DNA of 8,237 nt, from contig DATCSF010000158.1 in the NCBI GenBank assembly GCA_036568625.1, positions 1 to 8,237 on the forward strand, read 5' to 3'. Source of the stretch: 66-474 sp036568625. Its GTDB lineage: Bacteria > Pseudomonadota > Gammaproteobacteria > Xanthomonadales > Rhodanobacteraceae. The notes beneath the pieces are model-generated. The model made no database searches. It saw only the letters and a program-made list of their open reading frames with translations, and had not been told where the DNA came from. Shown here piece after piece: positions 1 through 6,941 of this stretch (position 1 is the stretch's first letter; each line of letters starts with the position of its first letter). Position numbers and translations under genes: made by a program.

Positions 1-85
1 TGATGGTGTAGGGCAGGCCGGCTTCTTCCAGGAACAAGGTGATCTTGTGGCCGTTCGGTGTCGGCCAGTAATGCAGGTCAATCAT
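1..85 (-). CDS. Glutathione S-transferase, Nu class (YfcG-like), N-terminal 28 codons only
   Basis: The gene starts at ATG 83-85 and runs leftward off the window, so only residues 1-28 are visible. They read MIDLHYWPTPNGHKI, then TLFLEEAGLPYTI. This is the first beta strand and helix of a thioredoxin-fold GST. The TPNGHK signature, with Thr9 and Asn11, matches E. coli YfcG and related Nu-class GSTs, which use these residues rather than Tyr or Ser to bind glutathione and act as disulfide-bond oxidoreductases. A Shine-Dalgarno AAGAGG (plus-strand 94-99) sits 8 nt before the ATG and supports this start. The spacer in front of the gene holds repeat copy 0, so its promoter lies either between the repeat and the gene or inside the repeat. 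The family is well supported; the exact substrate is unknown. Confidence 0.85.
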   Translation of the reverse strand, partial: MIDLHYWPTPNGHKITLFLEEAGLPYTI

Positions 86-179
86 TTTGCGCGCCTCTTG
101 GAATGATGAACATCGCAGCGCTGCAATCGCGGCACAGCGTCGTACTCAGTCCAAGTGGTGTTTTCCCAGCGCCAACACA

Positions 180-314
180 AGGGAAGCTCTGCTTTGCTCG
201 TCATCCCGGAATCGCGAAGCGATATCCGGGACCCAGCGACTTTGCATTCGTGCGTTGCGCGAAAGTCACCGGGTCCACCGGGATGCCGAGTGATGGGATT
301 GATCGGGGGTTCCC
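180..314 (+). repeat. Palindromic MITE-like repeat, copy 0 (degenerate right arm)
   Basis: This copy has the same order of blocks as copy 1 at 7931-8077: AGGGAAGCTCTG, then CTCGTCATCCCGG, a GAA-loop hairpin, GGGACCCAGCGACTTT, a variable loop, GCGCGAAAGTC, CCGGGATGCCGAG, GTGATGGGATTGATC and GGTTCCC. About 50 bases of the left arm (roughly 198-249) are identical to copy 1. The right arm has decayed: the CCCGGC-TTTC-GCCGGG hairpin is reduced to a short remnant, the inner stem has CACCGGG for CACTGGG, and the terminal repeat has GCCGAG for GACGAG. It lies 23 nt beyond the permease stop and about 95 nt before the GST start, on the path of leftward transcription. A structured terminator or mRNA-end role is possible but inferred. 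Confidence 0.85.
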
Positions 315-337
315 AAGCGCCGCTGCGTCTGCAGTGT

Positions 338-1828
338 TCAGTCACGCCGTGCCAGCGCGCTGTGCCGGATGCCGTAGCTGAAGTACAGCACCAGACCAAT
401 CACCAGCCAAATCACGAAACGGTCGATGGTGACGCCGGCGAGTCCGCCGATCAGATGGACATGCCCGTCGCTGTACCACGGCCAGCCGATGATCAGAAAC
501 AGCGAGAACAGCATGCCCAGCGGCGCGACGATCCAGATCGCCGGGGTGCGGAAGCCGCGCCGCACGTCCGGTCGGCGCACGCGCAGGATCAGTACCGCCA
601 GGCAGATCACGATGAACGCCGACAGCGTACCGATGTTCACCAGTTCCGCCACTTCGTTGATCGGCAGGAAGCCCGCGACCAAGGCGCTGAACAAGCCAAG
701 GATGATCGTGGGTCGATACGGCGTGCCGAAGCGCGGGTGCACGCGCGCGAACCAGCGCGGCAGCAGGCCATCGCGCGACAACGCGAACCAGATGCGCGCC
801 GCACCCAGCATGAACGCGAACAGCACGCTGGTCAGTCCCGCCACCGCGGCGATGTTGATGATGCCGCGCACCCAGTCGAGGCCGAGCGCCTTGAACGCCG
901 CATCCACCGGTGCCGGGCTGTTCAATTGCGGATACGGCACCATGCCGGTCAGCACCAGCGACACCGCCAGATACAGGGCCATCGAGATCGCCAGCGACAA
1001 CAGCACCGCGCGCGGCAGGTCGCGCTGCGGATTCTTCGATTCCTCGGCCGCGGTGGTCAGCGTGTCGTAGCCGAAGCAGGCGAAGAACACGATGCTGGAT
1101 GCCGCCAGCACGCCGCCCCAGCCGAAGTGCGCGGCGCCATCCGCACCAGATGCCACCGGAGGCACGAACGGATGCCAGTTGGCGGGATTCACGTAGAACG
1201 CGCCGACCGCGATCACCAGTGCCACGCCGATCACCTTGATCACCACGATCACGGTGTTGGCGCGTGCGCCCCATTCGGTCCTGATGGTCAGCATCCACGC
1301 GATCACCAGCGAGATGGCCGCGGCGACCACGTCGAACACTTTGCCCGAGCCAGGATTCGCGGGGTCGTACGCGCCCTGCAGCCATACCGGCAGGTGCACG
1401 CCGAACAGTTGCACGAGCAGCGCCTGCACGTAACCCGACCAGCCGATCGCGACCACCGCGACGATCAGTGCGTATTCCAGGATCAGATCCCAGCCGATGA
1501 TCCACGCCAGCAATTCGCCCAGCACCGCGTAGCCGTAGGTGTAGGCGCTGCCGGTGACCGGGATCATTCCGGAAAATTCCGCGTACGCCAACGCCGCGCA
1601 GGCGCTGCCGATGCCGGCGACGAGGAAGGAGACGATCACGGCGGGCCCGGCGTTGATCGCGGCCTGCTGCCCGGCCAGCACGAAGATGCCGACGCCGATG
1701 ATCGCGCCGATGCCGATCGCGGTGAGTTGCCACACGCCCAGCACGCGCCGGAAATCGCGGCTGCCGCCTGCTTCGGCTTGCAGTTGTTCGACCGGCTTGT
1801 GGCGGGTGAGTTGCTGGATCAGGCTCAT
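338..1828 (-). CDS. APC-superfamily amino-acid permease (cationic amino acid transporter type)
   Basis: This 496-residue inner-membrane protein is a secondary amino-acid transporter of the APC superfamily, closest in feel to the CAT/YfnA group. About 12 or more hydrophobic segments are visible between residues 33 and 487. The first carries the glycine-rich substrate-site motif GIGAIIGVGIFVLAG (39-53). The loop motif GYDTLTTAAEESKNPQRDLP (253-272) is typical of the family, in which a conserved Glu precedes SKNPQ. RIWFALSRDGLLP (345-357) is the usual later cytoplasmic loop. The N-terminal tail and the C-terminal RHSALARRD are polar, as expected for cytoplasmic ends. The start is ATG 1826-1828, with GGGGA (1835-1839) 6 nt upstream. 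A weak -10-like TATGCT (1858-1863, minus strand) has no convincing -35. The gene is divergent from ubiA, and its 3' end faces repeat copy 0. The substrate cannot be read from sequence; lysine, arginine or another amino acid is possible. Confidence 0.88.
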   Translation of the reverse strand: MSLIQQLTRHKPVEQLQAEAGGSRDFRRVLGVWQLTAIGIGAIIGVGIFVLAGQQAAINAGPAVIVSFLVAGIGSACAALAYAEFSGMIPVTGSAYTYGYAVLGELLAWIIGWDLILEYALIVAVVAIGWSGYVQALLVQLFGVHLPVWLQGAYDPANPGSGKVFDVVAAAISLVIAWMLTIRTEWGARANTVIVVIKVIGVALVIAVGAFYVNPANWHPFVPPVASGADGAAHFGWGGVLAASSIVFFACFGYDTLTTAAEESKNPQRDLPRAVLLSLAISMALYLAVSLVLTGMVPYPQLNSPAPVDAAFKALGLDWVRGIINIAAVAGLTSVLFAFMLGAARIWFALSRDGLLPRWFARVHPRFGTPYRPTIILGLFSALVAGFLPINEVAELVNIGTLSAFIVICLAVLILRVRRPDVRRGFRTPAIWIVAPLGMLFSLFLIIGWPWYSDGHVHLIGGLAGVTIDRFVIWLVIGLVLYFSYGIRHSALARRD

Positions 1829-1909
1829 CGCGGGTCCCCGGAATCAAGATTCGGGCGAGCATAACTGCGCGCGCCCTGTTTGGGCGGTGCGGATGGTCGC
1901 AACCCGCTG

Positions 1910-1938
1910 TTGGCCGCAACGCCGGCCTGCGCGACAAT
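1910..1938 (+). promoter_or_regulatory. Candidate sigma70-type promoter for ubiA
   Basis: TTGGCC (1910-1915) and GACAAT (1933-1938) are separated by exactly 17 nt, and each matches 4 of 6 consensus bases. Transcription would begin near 1945, about 43 nt before the ATG at 1988. No other spaced pair in the divergent spacer looks better. Matches of this quality occur by chance, so this is a candidate only. Confidence 0.35.
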
Positions 1939-1987
1939 CGCGGTCGACACACCGCCGCACCCGCAGCTCAACTGCCCATTTCCTAGC

Positions 1988-3043
1988 ATGTCCCGCAAAC
2001 GCAGCCGGTCGAAAACCAGCCGCCCGCCCGCCAGACCGGCGACCCAAGCCGAACTGCCGCTGTTCGACGCGCGCGGCATAGACATGCAACCGCCGCCCGC
2101 AGCGGACACCTCGCGTCCGGCCGACGCGTCACCGCGCTCGACGCGCGCCATCGAATTCCTGTTGCGCGCGTTGCCGGTCGGCTGGCGCGACAAGACCCGC
2201 GATCTGCTGGTGCTGGTGCGGATGGACCGCCCCATCGGCGCGCTGCTGCTGCTGTGGCCGACGTGGTGGGCGCTGTGGCTGGCGGCGGACGGATTTCCAC
2301 CCTGGAAATACCTGGTCGTTTTTACCGTGGGCGTGTTCGTGATGCGCGCCGCGGGCTGCGCGATGAACGATTTCGCCGATCGCAAGCTCGACCCGCAGGT
2401 CGCGCGCACGGCGGGCCGGCCGCTTGCCGCGGGACGCGTGAAGCCACACGAAGCGGTGCTGACGTTCGTGGTGCTGGCGTTGATCGGTTTCGCGCTGGTG
2501 CTGGCCTTCACCAACTGGCTGACGATTCAACTCTCGTTCGTCGGCGCCGCGCTGGCCGCGCTGTATCCATTCTCCAAGCGCTACACGCACCTGCCGCAGG
2601 TGGTGCTGGGCGCGGCGTTCGGCTGGGGCATCCCGATGGCGTTCGCCGCAATCACGAACGGCCTGCCGCCGGTGTGTTGGCTGCTGTTCCTCGGCAACGT
2701 GCTGTTCTCGACGATCTACGACACCGAATACGCGATGGTGGATCGCGACGACGATATCCGCGCAGGCGCGAAGTCCACCGCGATCCTGTTCGGCGAGGCC
2801 GACCTGCCGATCCTCGGCATCCTGATGGCGACGCTGCTGTTCACGCTGCTGCTGGTTGGCCAGCGCGCGCAACTCGAGTGGCCGTTCCTGACCGGGCTGG
2901 TCGTCGCGCTGCTGCTGTTCGCGTGGCAACTGTGGAACATGCGCTGGCGCCAGCGCGACGCCTGCTTCGCCGCCTTCCGCAACAACAACTGGGTCGGCGG
3001 CGTGGTGTGGCTGGGAATCGTGGTGGCGCTGGCGATGAAGTGA
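1988..3043 (+). CDS. ubiA: 4-hydroxybenzoate polyprenyltransferase with N-terminal extension
   Basis: UbiA attaches a polyprenyl chain (octaprenyl in most gammaproteobacteria) to 4-hydroxybenzoate, the first membrane step of ubiquinone synthesis. From ATG 1988 the protein has 351 residues. The first Asp-rich motif, NDFADRKLD (127-135), binds Mg-diphosphate. The second is YDTEYAMVDRDDD (244-256), and both are intact. Hydrophobic segments lie near 84-99, 107-124, 159-176, 183-195, 205-221, 228-243, 275-291, 301-313 and 335-350. UbiA family members usually have about 290-300 residues, so some 60 residues at the N-terminus are extra: a basic start (MSRKRSRSKTSRPPAR), then Pro/Ala-rich sequence. 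No clear Shine-Dalgarno precedes 1988. An in-frame ATG at 2084 would give 319 residues, but it also lacks one, so the start is uncertain. An even earlier in-frame ATG at 1880 would precede the candidate promoter and is unlikely. The gene converges on comF with a 1-nt gap. Confidence 0.93.
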   Translation: MSRKRSRSKTSRPPARPATQAELPLFDARGIDMQPPPAADTSRPADASPRSTRAIEFLLRALPVGWRDKTRDLLVLVRMDRPIGALLLLWPTWWALWLAADGFPPWKYLVVFTVGVFVMRAAGCAMNDFADRKLDPQVARTAGRPLAAGRVKPHEAVLTFVVLALIGFALVLAFTNWLTIQLSFVGAALAALYPFSKRYTHLPQVVLGAAFGWGIPMAFAAITNGLPPVCWLLFLGNVLFSTIYDTEYAMVDRDDDIRAGAKSTAILFGEADLPILGILMATLLFTLLLVGQRAQLEWPFLTGLVVALLLFAWQLWNMRWRQRDACFAAFRNNNWVGGVVWLGIVVALAMK

Positions 3044-3044
3044 T

Positions 3045-3764
3045 TCACTTGCGTGCGGGCGCACGCGCGAGCGCCCATACGTCCACGCGCTGCACGCCGG
3101 CGCGTTTCAGCACGCGCGTGCATTCGGCCAGGGTCGCGCCGGTGGTGAATACGTCATCCACCACCGCCACGTGTTCCGGCGGCTTTCCATTGAAGCTTGC
3201 CGCGAACGCACCGCGCACGTTGCGCCGGCGCTGCATGGCGGAAAGTTCGGTCTGCGCTTTCGTGGCGCGGCTGCGTTGCAATGCGTCGCGCAACAATCGA
3301 ACGCCAAAATGCTTCGCCAGCGGCTTCGCAAGTTCCAGCGCCTGGTTGTAGCCGCGTCCGCGCAGGCGGGAACGATGCAGTGGCACCGGCACCAGGGCCT
3401 GCGGCAAGGCTTCGGGCCGCGGCGCTGCCATGCACAACAGCGACAAGGTGCGGCCGGCCGCGAGATCGCCGCCGAACTTGAAGCGCGACTCCAGTTGCGC
3501 CAGCGGCCACTCGTAGCGGAACGGCACCCACGCCGCGTCCCACGGCGGCTCGCGTTTGATGCAGCGCCCGCACAACCGGGCCGACGATTCCAGCGGCAAC
3601 GCGCAGCGCGCGCAACGTACCACGTTGCGCGGCGTCTCGGCTTCGCACGCAGGACACAGGCTCAGGGCGCCTTGGCCGCGCGCGCCGCACAGGAGACAGT
3701 GCGAGGGCAGCAACGCCTCCAGTGCGCCGTCAACCAAACGCGTTGCTTTCAAGTTGACAGACAT
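3045..3764 (-). CDS. comF: ComF/GntX-family phosphoribosyltransferase-like protein
   Basis: This is a 239-residue cytoplasmic protein of the ComF (ComFC/GntX) family, which is linked to DNA uptake in naturally competent bacteria. Four CxxC pairs form two probable zinc sites in the first 70 residues: C23/C26 with C37/C40, and C51/C54 with C65/C68. The phosphoribosyltransferase fold follows, with PVPLHRSRLRGRGYNQA (127-143) and the PRPP-loop motif VVDDVFTTGAT (201-211), including both acidic residues. The length is normal for the family. I chose ATG 3762-3764 because GAAGGTG (3771-3777) lies 6 nt before it. A GTG start at 3782 would add six residues but has no ribosome site. The gene is divergent from bioB across repeat copy X, and its stop nearly abuts that of ubiA. 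E. coli has a comparable pairing of gntX with bioH. The enzymatic substrate is not established for the family. Confidence 0.9.
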   Translation of the reverse strand: MSVNLKATRLVDGALEALLPSHCLLCGARGQGALSLCPACEAETPRNVVRCARCALPLESSARLCGRCIKREPPWDAAWVPFRYEWPLAQLESRFKFGGDLAAGRTLSLLCMAAPRPEALPQALVPVPLHRSRLRGRGYNQALELAKPLAKHFGVRLLRDALQRSRATKAQTELSAMQRRRNVRGAFAASFNGKPPEHVAVVDDVFTTGATLAECTRVLKRAGVQRVDVWALARAPARK

Positions 3765-3770
3765 CCATAT

Positions 3771-3777
3771 CACCTTC
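3771..3777 (-). promoter_or_regulatory. Ribosome binding site that fixes the comF start
   Basis: Read on the minus strand, this is GAAGGTG, 6 nt before ATG 3764. It overlaps the codons that would follow the alternative GTG start at 3782, and so argues for the shorter protein. Confidence 0.6.
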
Positions 3778-3792
3778 GACACTTCGCGATGT

Positions 3793-3883
3793 CGTCATAC
3801 CGGCGAAGGCCGGATTCCTCGCCTTTCGAAAAGGCACTGGATTCCGGGTCGCATCCGCTCTATGCGCTTGTCCGGGAATGACG
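3793..3883 (-). repeat. Palindromic core repeat, copy X (diverged, inverted, no outer ends)
   Basis: The element is bounded by CGTCATACCGG (3793-3803) and CCGGGAATGACG (3872-3883). Read on the minus strand it lines up block by block with the core of copy 1. The arms are CCGGC-GAAG-GCCGG, a central GCCTTT-CGA-AAAGGC stem next to CACTGGATTCCGG, and a weaker GCAT...ATGC arm. The outer AGGGAA/TTCCCT ends seen in copies 0 and 1 are absent. It occupies 91 of the 171 nt between the divergent comF and bioB starts, 28 nt from the comF ATG. The comF promoter must therefore lie in or beyond the repeat, which might place the repeat in the comF leader RNA. Confidence 0.8.
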
Positions 3884-3913
3884 AAAGAGCTTTCGAGCCA
3901 CCTTGCCCTTGAC

Positions 3914-3921
3914 ACTATAAA
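3914..3921. promoter_or_regulatory. AT-rich box readable as a -10 on both strands, between comF and bioB
   Basis: ACTATAAA contains TATAAA on the plus strand (3916-3921, 5 of 6 consensus) and TATAGT on the minus strand (3914-3919, 5 of 6). It is the only strongly AT-rich spot in the spacer. TTGACA (3909-3914) abuts it but is too close to serve as the -35 for this box. No good -35 lies 16-18 nt away on either strand. If it is the bioB -10, RNA would start near 3928, only about 8 nt before ATG 3936, leaving the GGAG at 3924-3927 outside the message. An imperfect dyad, CGAAAG-AG-CTTTCG (3882-3895), lies just upstream and could be an operator. I saw no E. coli-type BirA operator. Confidence 0.35.
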
Positions 3922-3935
3922 GCGGAGTCGCCGCG

Positions 3936-4970
3936 ATGGATGGAATGCACGTGGATGCGCCAGTGCGTCACGACTGGAGACGGGCCGAGATCGAAGCCCT
4001 GTTCGATCTGCCGTTCATGGAGCTTTTGGCGCACGCGCACGCCGTGCACGCGGCCAACCATGATCCCAACGCGGTGCAGGTCTCCACGCTGCTGTCGATC
4101 AAGACCGGCGGCTGCCCCGAGGATTGCGCCTATTGTCCGCAGGCGCAGCGTTACCACACCGGCGTCGAAGCGCAGAAGTTGATGGACGTGGATGCCGTGC
4201 TGGAGCGCGCGCGGGCGGCCAAGGCCGCCGGCGCCTCGCGCTTCTGCATGGGTGCGGCCTGGCGCGGTCCCAAGGACCGTGACATCCCCAAGGTCGCCGA
4301 GATGATCCGCGAAGTGAAGGCGCTGGGCATGGAAACCTGCGCGACGCTGGGCCTGCTCGGCGAAGGGCACGCGCAACAACTCAAGGATGCCGGGCTCGAC
4401 TACTACAACCACAACATCGATACCTCGCCCGATTACTACGGTGAGATCATCCACACCCGCGAGTTCGCCGATCGCCTCGACACGCTGGAAGACATCCGCG
4501 CCGCCGGACTGAAAACCTGCTGCGGCGGCATCGTCGGCATGGGCGAAACGCGCGCGCAGCGTGCGGGTCTTTTGCAGGCACTGGCGAACCTGCCCGAGCA
4601 TCCGCAATCGGTGCCGATCAACCAATTGGTGCCGGTGCCGGGAACGCCCTTGGCGAATTCGGAAAAGATCGACCCGTTCGAATTCGTGCGCACGATTGCG
4701 GTAGCGCGGATCGTGATGCCAAAGTCGATCGTGCGCCTGTCGGCCGGCCGCCAGCAAATGAGCGACGAGATGCAGGCGCTGTGCTTCTTCGCGGGTGCGG
4801 GTTCGATCTTCATGGGCGAGAAACTCCTGACCACCGGCAACCCGGACGTGGAGCACGACCACGCACTGTTCCGGCGTCTCGATCTGCATCCGATGCAAGT
4901 GGAAGTGGAGACGCACGAAATCGACACGGTGCACGCCGACATCCTGGACGCGTGCCCGCACGCGGCCTGA
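3936..4970 (+). CDS. bioB: Biotin synthase
   Basis: BioB is a radical-SAM enzyme that inserts sulfur between C6 and C9 of dethiobiotin, the last step of biotin synthesis. The 344-residue protein has the [4Fe-4S]/SAM motif C60-x3-C64-x2-C67 within GGCPEDCAYCPQ. The expected [2Fe-2S] ligands are C104 (FCMGAAWR), C135 (ETCATLG), C195 (KTCCGGIVGMGE) and R267 (VRLSAGR), matching E. coli C97, C128, C188 and R260. YYNHNIDT (156-163) is also typical. The length is normal for the family. ATG 3936 is chosen because GCGGAG lies about 8 nt upstream. A second in-frame ATG at 3945 (M4) remains possible, because a TATAAA box sits very close to the first. It is the first gene of the bioBFHC operon; bioF follows after 3 nt. 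Confidence 0.97.
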   Translation: MDGMHVDAPVRHDWRRAEIEALFDLPFMELLAHAHAVHAANHDPNAVQVSTLLSIKTGGCPEDCAYCPQAQRYHTGVEAQKLMDVDAVLERARAAKAAGASRFCMGAAWRGPKDRDIPKVAEMIREVKALGMETCATLGLLGEGHAQQLKDAGLDYYNHNIDTSPDYYGEIIHTREFADRLDTLEDIRAAGLKTCCGGIVGMGETRAQRAGLLQALANLPEHPQSVPINQLVPVPGTPLANSEKIDPFEFVRTIAVARIVMPKSIVRLSAGRQQMSDEMQALCFFAGAGSIFMGEKLLTTGNPDVEHDHALFRRLDLHPMQVEVETHEIDTVHADILDACPHAA

Positions 4971-4973
4971 GCC

Positions 4974-6152
4974 GTGCGATCCGATCTGCTGCAATCGCTG
5001 GCCGAACGCGTGGCCGCGCGCGAACGCGCGGGATTGCTGCGGCGCGCGCGCACGCTCGGTGCCACGCGCGGCGTGCACGTCACGATCGACGGCCGCGAGC
5101 TCACGAATTTCTGCAGCAACGACTATCTGGGCCTGGCGCAAGATGCGCGCATCATCGCGGCGCTGCAAAACGCCGCGAACGCGTCCGGCATCGGCAGCAC
5201 CGCCGCGCATCTGGTATGCGGTCACCATCGCGAGCACGCGCAACTGGAAGCAGCCTTGTGCGAGTGGACCGGCCGTGAGGCCGTGCTGCTGTTCTCCTCC
5301 GGCTGGCTGGCCAATCTGGGTGCGATGCAGGCGTTGCTGGATCGGCACAGCGTATGTGTGCAGGACAGGTTGAACCACGCCAGCCTGCTGGACGCGGCGC
5401 AGCTCGCGGGTGCCACGTTGAAACGTTATCCGCACAACGATGTCGAAGGCGCGGCCCGGCAACTTGCAAACGGCGAAGGCAAGCCGGCCCTGCTCGCCAC
5501 CGACGGCGTATTCAGCATGGACGGCGACCTGGCGCCACTCGCCGAACTCGCGACGTTGTGCGCGCGCGAAAACGCGGTCTTGATGGCCGACGACGCGCAC
5601 GGCCTTGGCGTGTTCGGGCCACGCGGCGCCGGCAGCGTGCGCGAGGCTGGCCTCTCGCAGGAAGACGTGCCGGTACTGATGGCGACGCTGGGCAAGGCGC
5701 TGGGCTGTGCGGGCGCGTTCGTCGCCGGCAGCCGGGCGTTGATCGACGGGCTTACGCAATTCGCACGCACCTTCGTCTACACCACCGCCATGCCGCCGGC
5801 GCTGGCCGCGGCCGCCCGCGAAGCCGTGCGGATAGCGCGCGAAGAGGAATGGCGACGCGACAAGTTGCGCGCGCTGATCGCCCGCTTTCGTGCCGGCGCC
5901 GCGCAGCTCGGGTTGCCGCTGATGGAATCGTGCAGCGCGATCCAGCCGCTCCTACTCGGCGACGCCGAACGCGCAGTCGCGGCGTCCCGCGCGCTCGAAG
6001 AAAGAGGATTTTTTCTCGCCGCGATCCGCCCGCCCACGGTGCCGGCCGGCAGGGCGCGGCTGCGGGTGACGCTTTCGGCAGCACATGACGAGCGCGACGT
6101 GGATCGGTTGCTCGACGCGCTGGCGCAGCTTCCACGCCCCACAACCGCCTAA
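4974..6152 (+). CDS. bioF: 8-amino-7-oxononanoate synthase
   Basis: BioF is a PLP enzyme that condenses pimeloyl-ACP (or -CoA) with L-alanine, releasing CO2, to form 7-keto-8-aminopelargonate. The 392-residue protein aligns throughout with E. coli BioF from memory. Landmarks are FCSNDYLGLAQD (46-57), the FSSG turn (107-110), H135 that stacks on PLP (NHASLLD), TDGVFSMDGD (176-185), DDAHGLGVFG (206-215) and the Schiff-base lysine K241 in ATLGKALG. AIRPPTVPAGRARLRVTLSA near the end is also typical. The start is GTG 4974, with no clear Shine-Dalgarno. The next in-frame ATG is more than 100 codons in, so GTG is needed. The codon before it is the only one between the bioB TGA and this start, and bioB and bioF share a frame, so translation is probably coupled to bioB. 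bioH follows after 12 nt. Confidence 0.96.
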   Translation: MRSDLLQSLAERVAARERAGLLRRARTLGATRGVHVTIDGRELTNFCSNDYLGLAQDARIIAALQNAANASGIGSTAAHLVCGHHREHAQLEAALCEWTGREAVLLFSSGWLANLGAMQALLDRHSVCVQDRLNHASLLDAAQLAGATLKRYPHNDVEGAARQLANGEGKPALLATDGVFSMDGDLAPLAELATLCARENAVLMADDAHGLGVFGPRGAGSVREAGLSQEDVPVLMATLGKALGCAGAFVAGSRALIDGLTQFARTFVYTTAMPPALAAAAREAVRIAREEEWRRDKLRALIARFRAGAAQLGLPLMESCSAIQPLLLGDAERAVAASRALEERGFFLAAIRPPTVPAGRARLRVTLSAAHDERDVDRLLDALAQLPRPTTA

Positions 6153-6164
6153 AATTGTCGGTTC

Positions 6165-6941
6165 ATGTCCGAACTTTTCATCCACACCGAAGGCCGCGGC
6201 GACACGCACTTGGTTTTGCTGCACGGCTGGGCCATGCACGGCGGCGCATTCGCGCCGCTGGTCGAAAGGCTGCGCGACCGCTGCACCCTGCACGTGGTCG
6301 ACCTGCCGGGGCATGGCCGCTCGCGCGATTGCGGCATCTCCCTGCAGCCTGCCGCGTGCGCCGAAGCCATCGCCGCGCGCGTGCCGTCCGCGACCTGGCT
6401 GGGCTGGTCGCTGGGCGGACTGTACGCGCTGCAAGCCGCCCTCGATTTTCCGGCGCAGGTGCAAGGACTGGCCCTGCTGTGCGCATCGCCGCACTTCGTG
6501 CGCGGTGAAAGCTGGCCGTACGCGGTATCGCCGGAAATCCTGCAAAACTTTGGGCGCGATCTCGAAACCGATTACGAAGGCACGCTGGACCGTTTTCTGG
6601 CGCTGGAAGCACTGGGCAGCGATTGCGCGCGGGCCGATCTGCGCAAGCTGCGCGCGGACACCTTCAACGAATTCCGCCCGCAGGTGCGCGCGCTCACGGA
6701 AGGACTGGACGTACTGGAACACGCCGATCTTCGCGCGCGGCTGCCAGAGCTCACACAGTCAAGCGCGTGGATTGCCGGGCGCCGCGACCGCCTGATTCCG
6801 TGGCAGGCGATGCAGTGGAGCGCGGCGCAGTGCGGCGGGAAATTCACGTGCATCGCTGGAGGCGGCCACGCACCCTTCATCGGCCATGGCGGTGAAGTGG
6901 CGACGGCACTCGCGCCGTTGCTCGCCGCGGTGCCGGCATGA
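6165..6941 (+). CDS. bioH: Pimeloyl-[ACP] methyl ester carboxylesterase
   Basis: BioH hydrolyses the methyl ester of pimeloyl-ACP, ending the disguised fatty-acid elongation begun by BioC and yielding the BioF substrate. The 258-residue protein is an alpha/beta hydrolase with LLHGWAMHG (18-26, oxyanion side, W22), VVDLPGHGRS (44-53) and the nucleophile elbow GWSLGG with S82. The acid is D208 (AGRRDRLIP) and the catalytic histidine is H235 (GGGHAPF). These fall at or within one residue of E. coli BioH S82, D207 and H235. No signal peptide is present. ATG 6165 has no obvious Shine-Dalgarno and lies 12 nt after the bioF TAA in the same frame, consistent with coupled translation. Its last codons overlap bioC by ATGA. 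Confidence 0.95.
   Translation: MSELFIHTEGRGDTHLVLLHGWAMHGGAFAPLVERLRDRCTLHVVDLPGHGRSRDCGISLQPAACAEAIAARVPSATWLGWSLGGLYALQAALDFPAQVQGLALLCASPHFVRGESWPYAVSPEILQNFGRDLETDYEGTLDRFLALEALGSDCARADLRKLRADTFNEFRPQVRALTEGLDVLEHADLRARLPELTQSSAWIAGRRDRLIPWQAMQWSAAQCGGKFTCIAGGGHAPFIGHGGEVATALAPLLAAVPA

Noticed and set aside
155..1864. A 569-codon open frame on the plus strand, antisense to the permease
   Set aside because: The product is rich in Arg, Gln, His and Asp with no hydrophobic core or known motif, as expected for the complement of a high-GC gene. The minus-strand permease has clear family motifs and a ribosome site.
3765..3935. A biotin or SAM riboswitch upstream of bioB
   Set aside because: The leader is too short for a known riboswitch once repeat copy X is recognised, and no such conserved motif is visible.
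3915..5759. A 614-codon open frame on the minus strand over bioB and bioF
   Set aside because: It is antisense to two genes with complete catalytic motifs. Its composition is typical of a codon-bias shadow.
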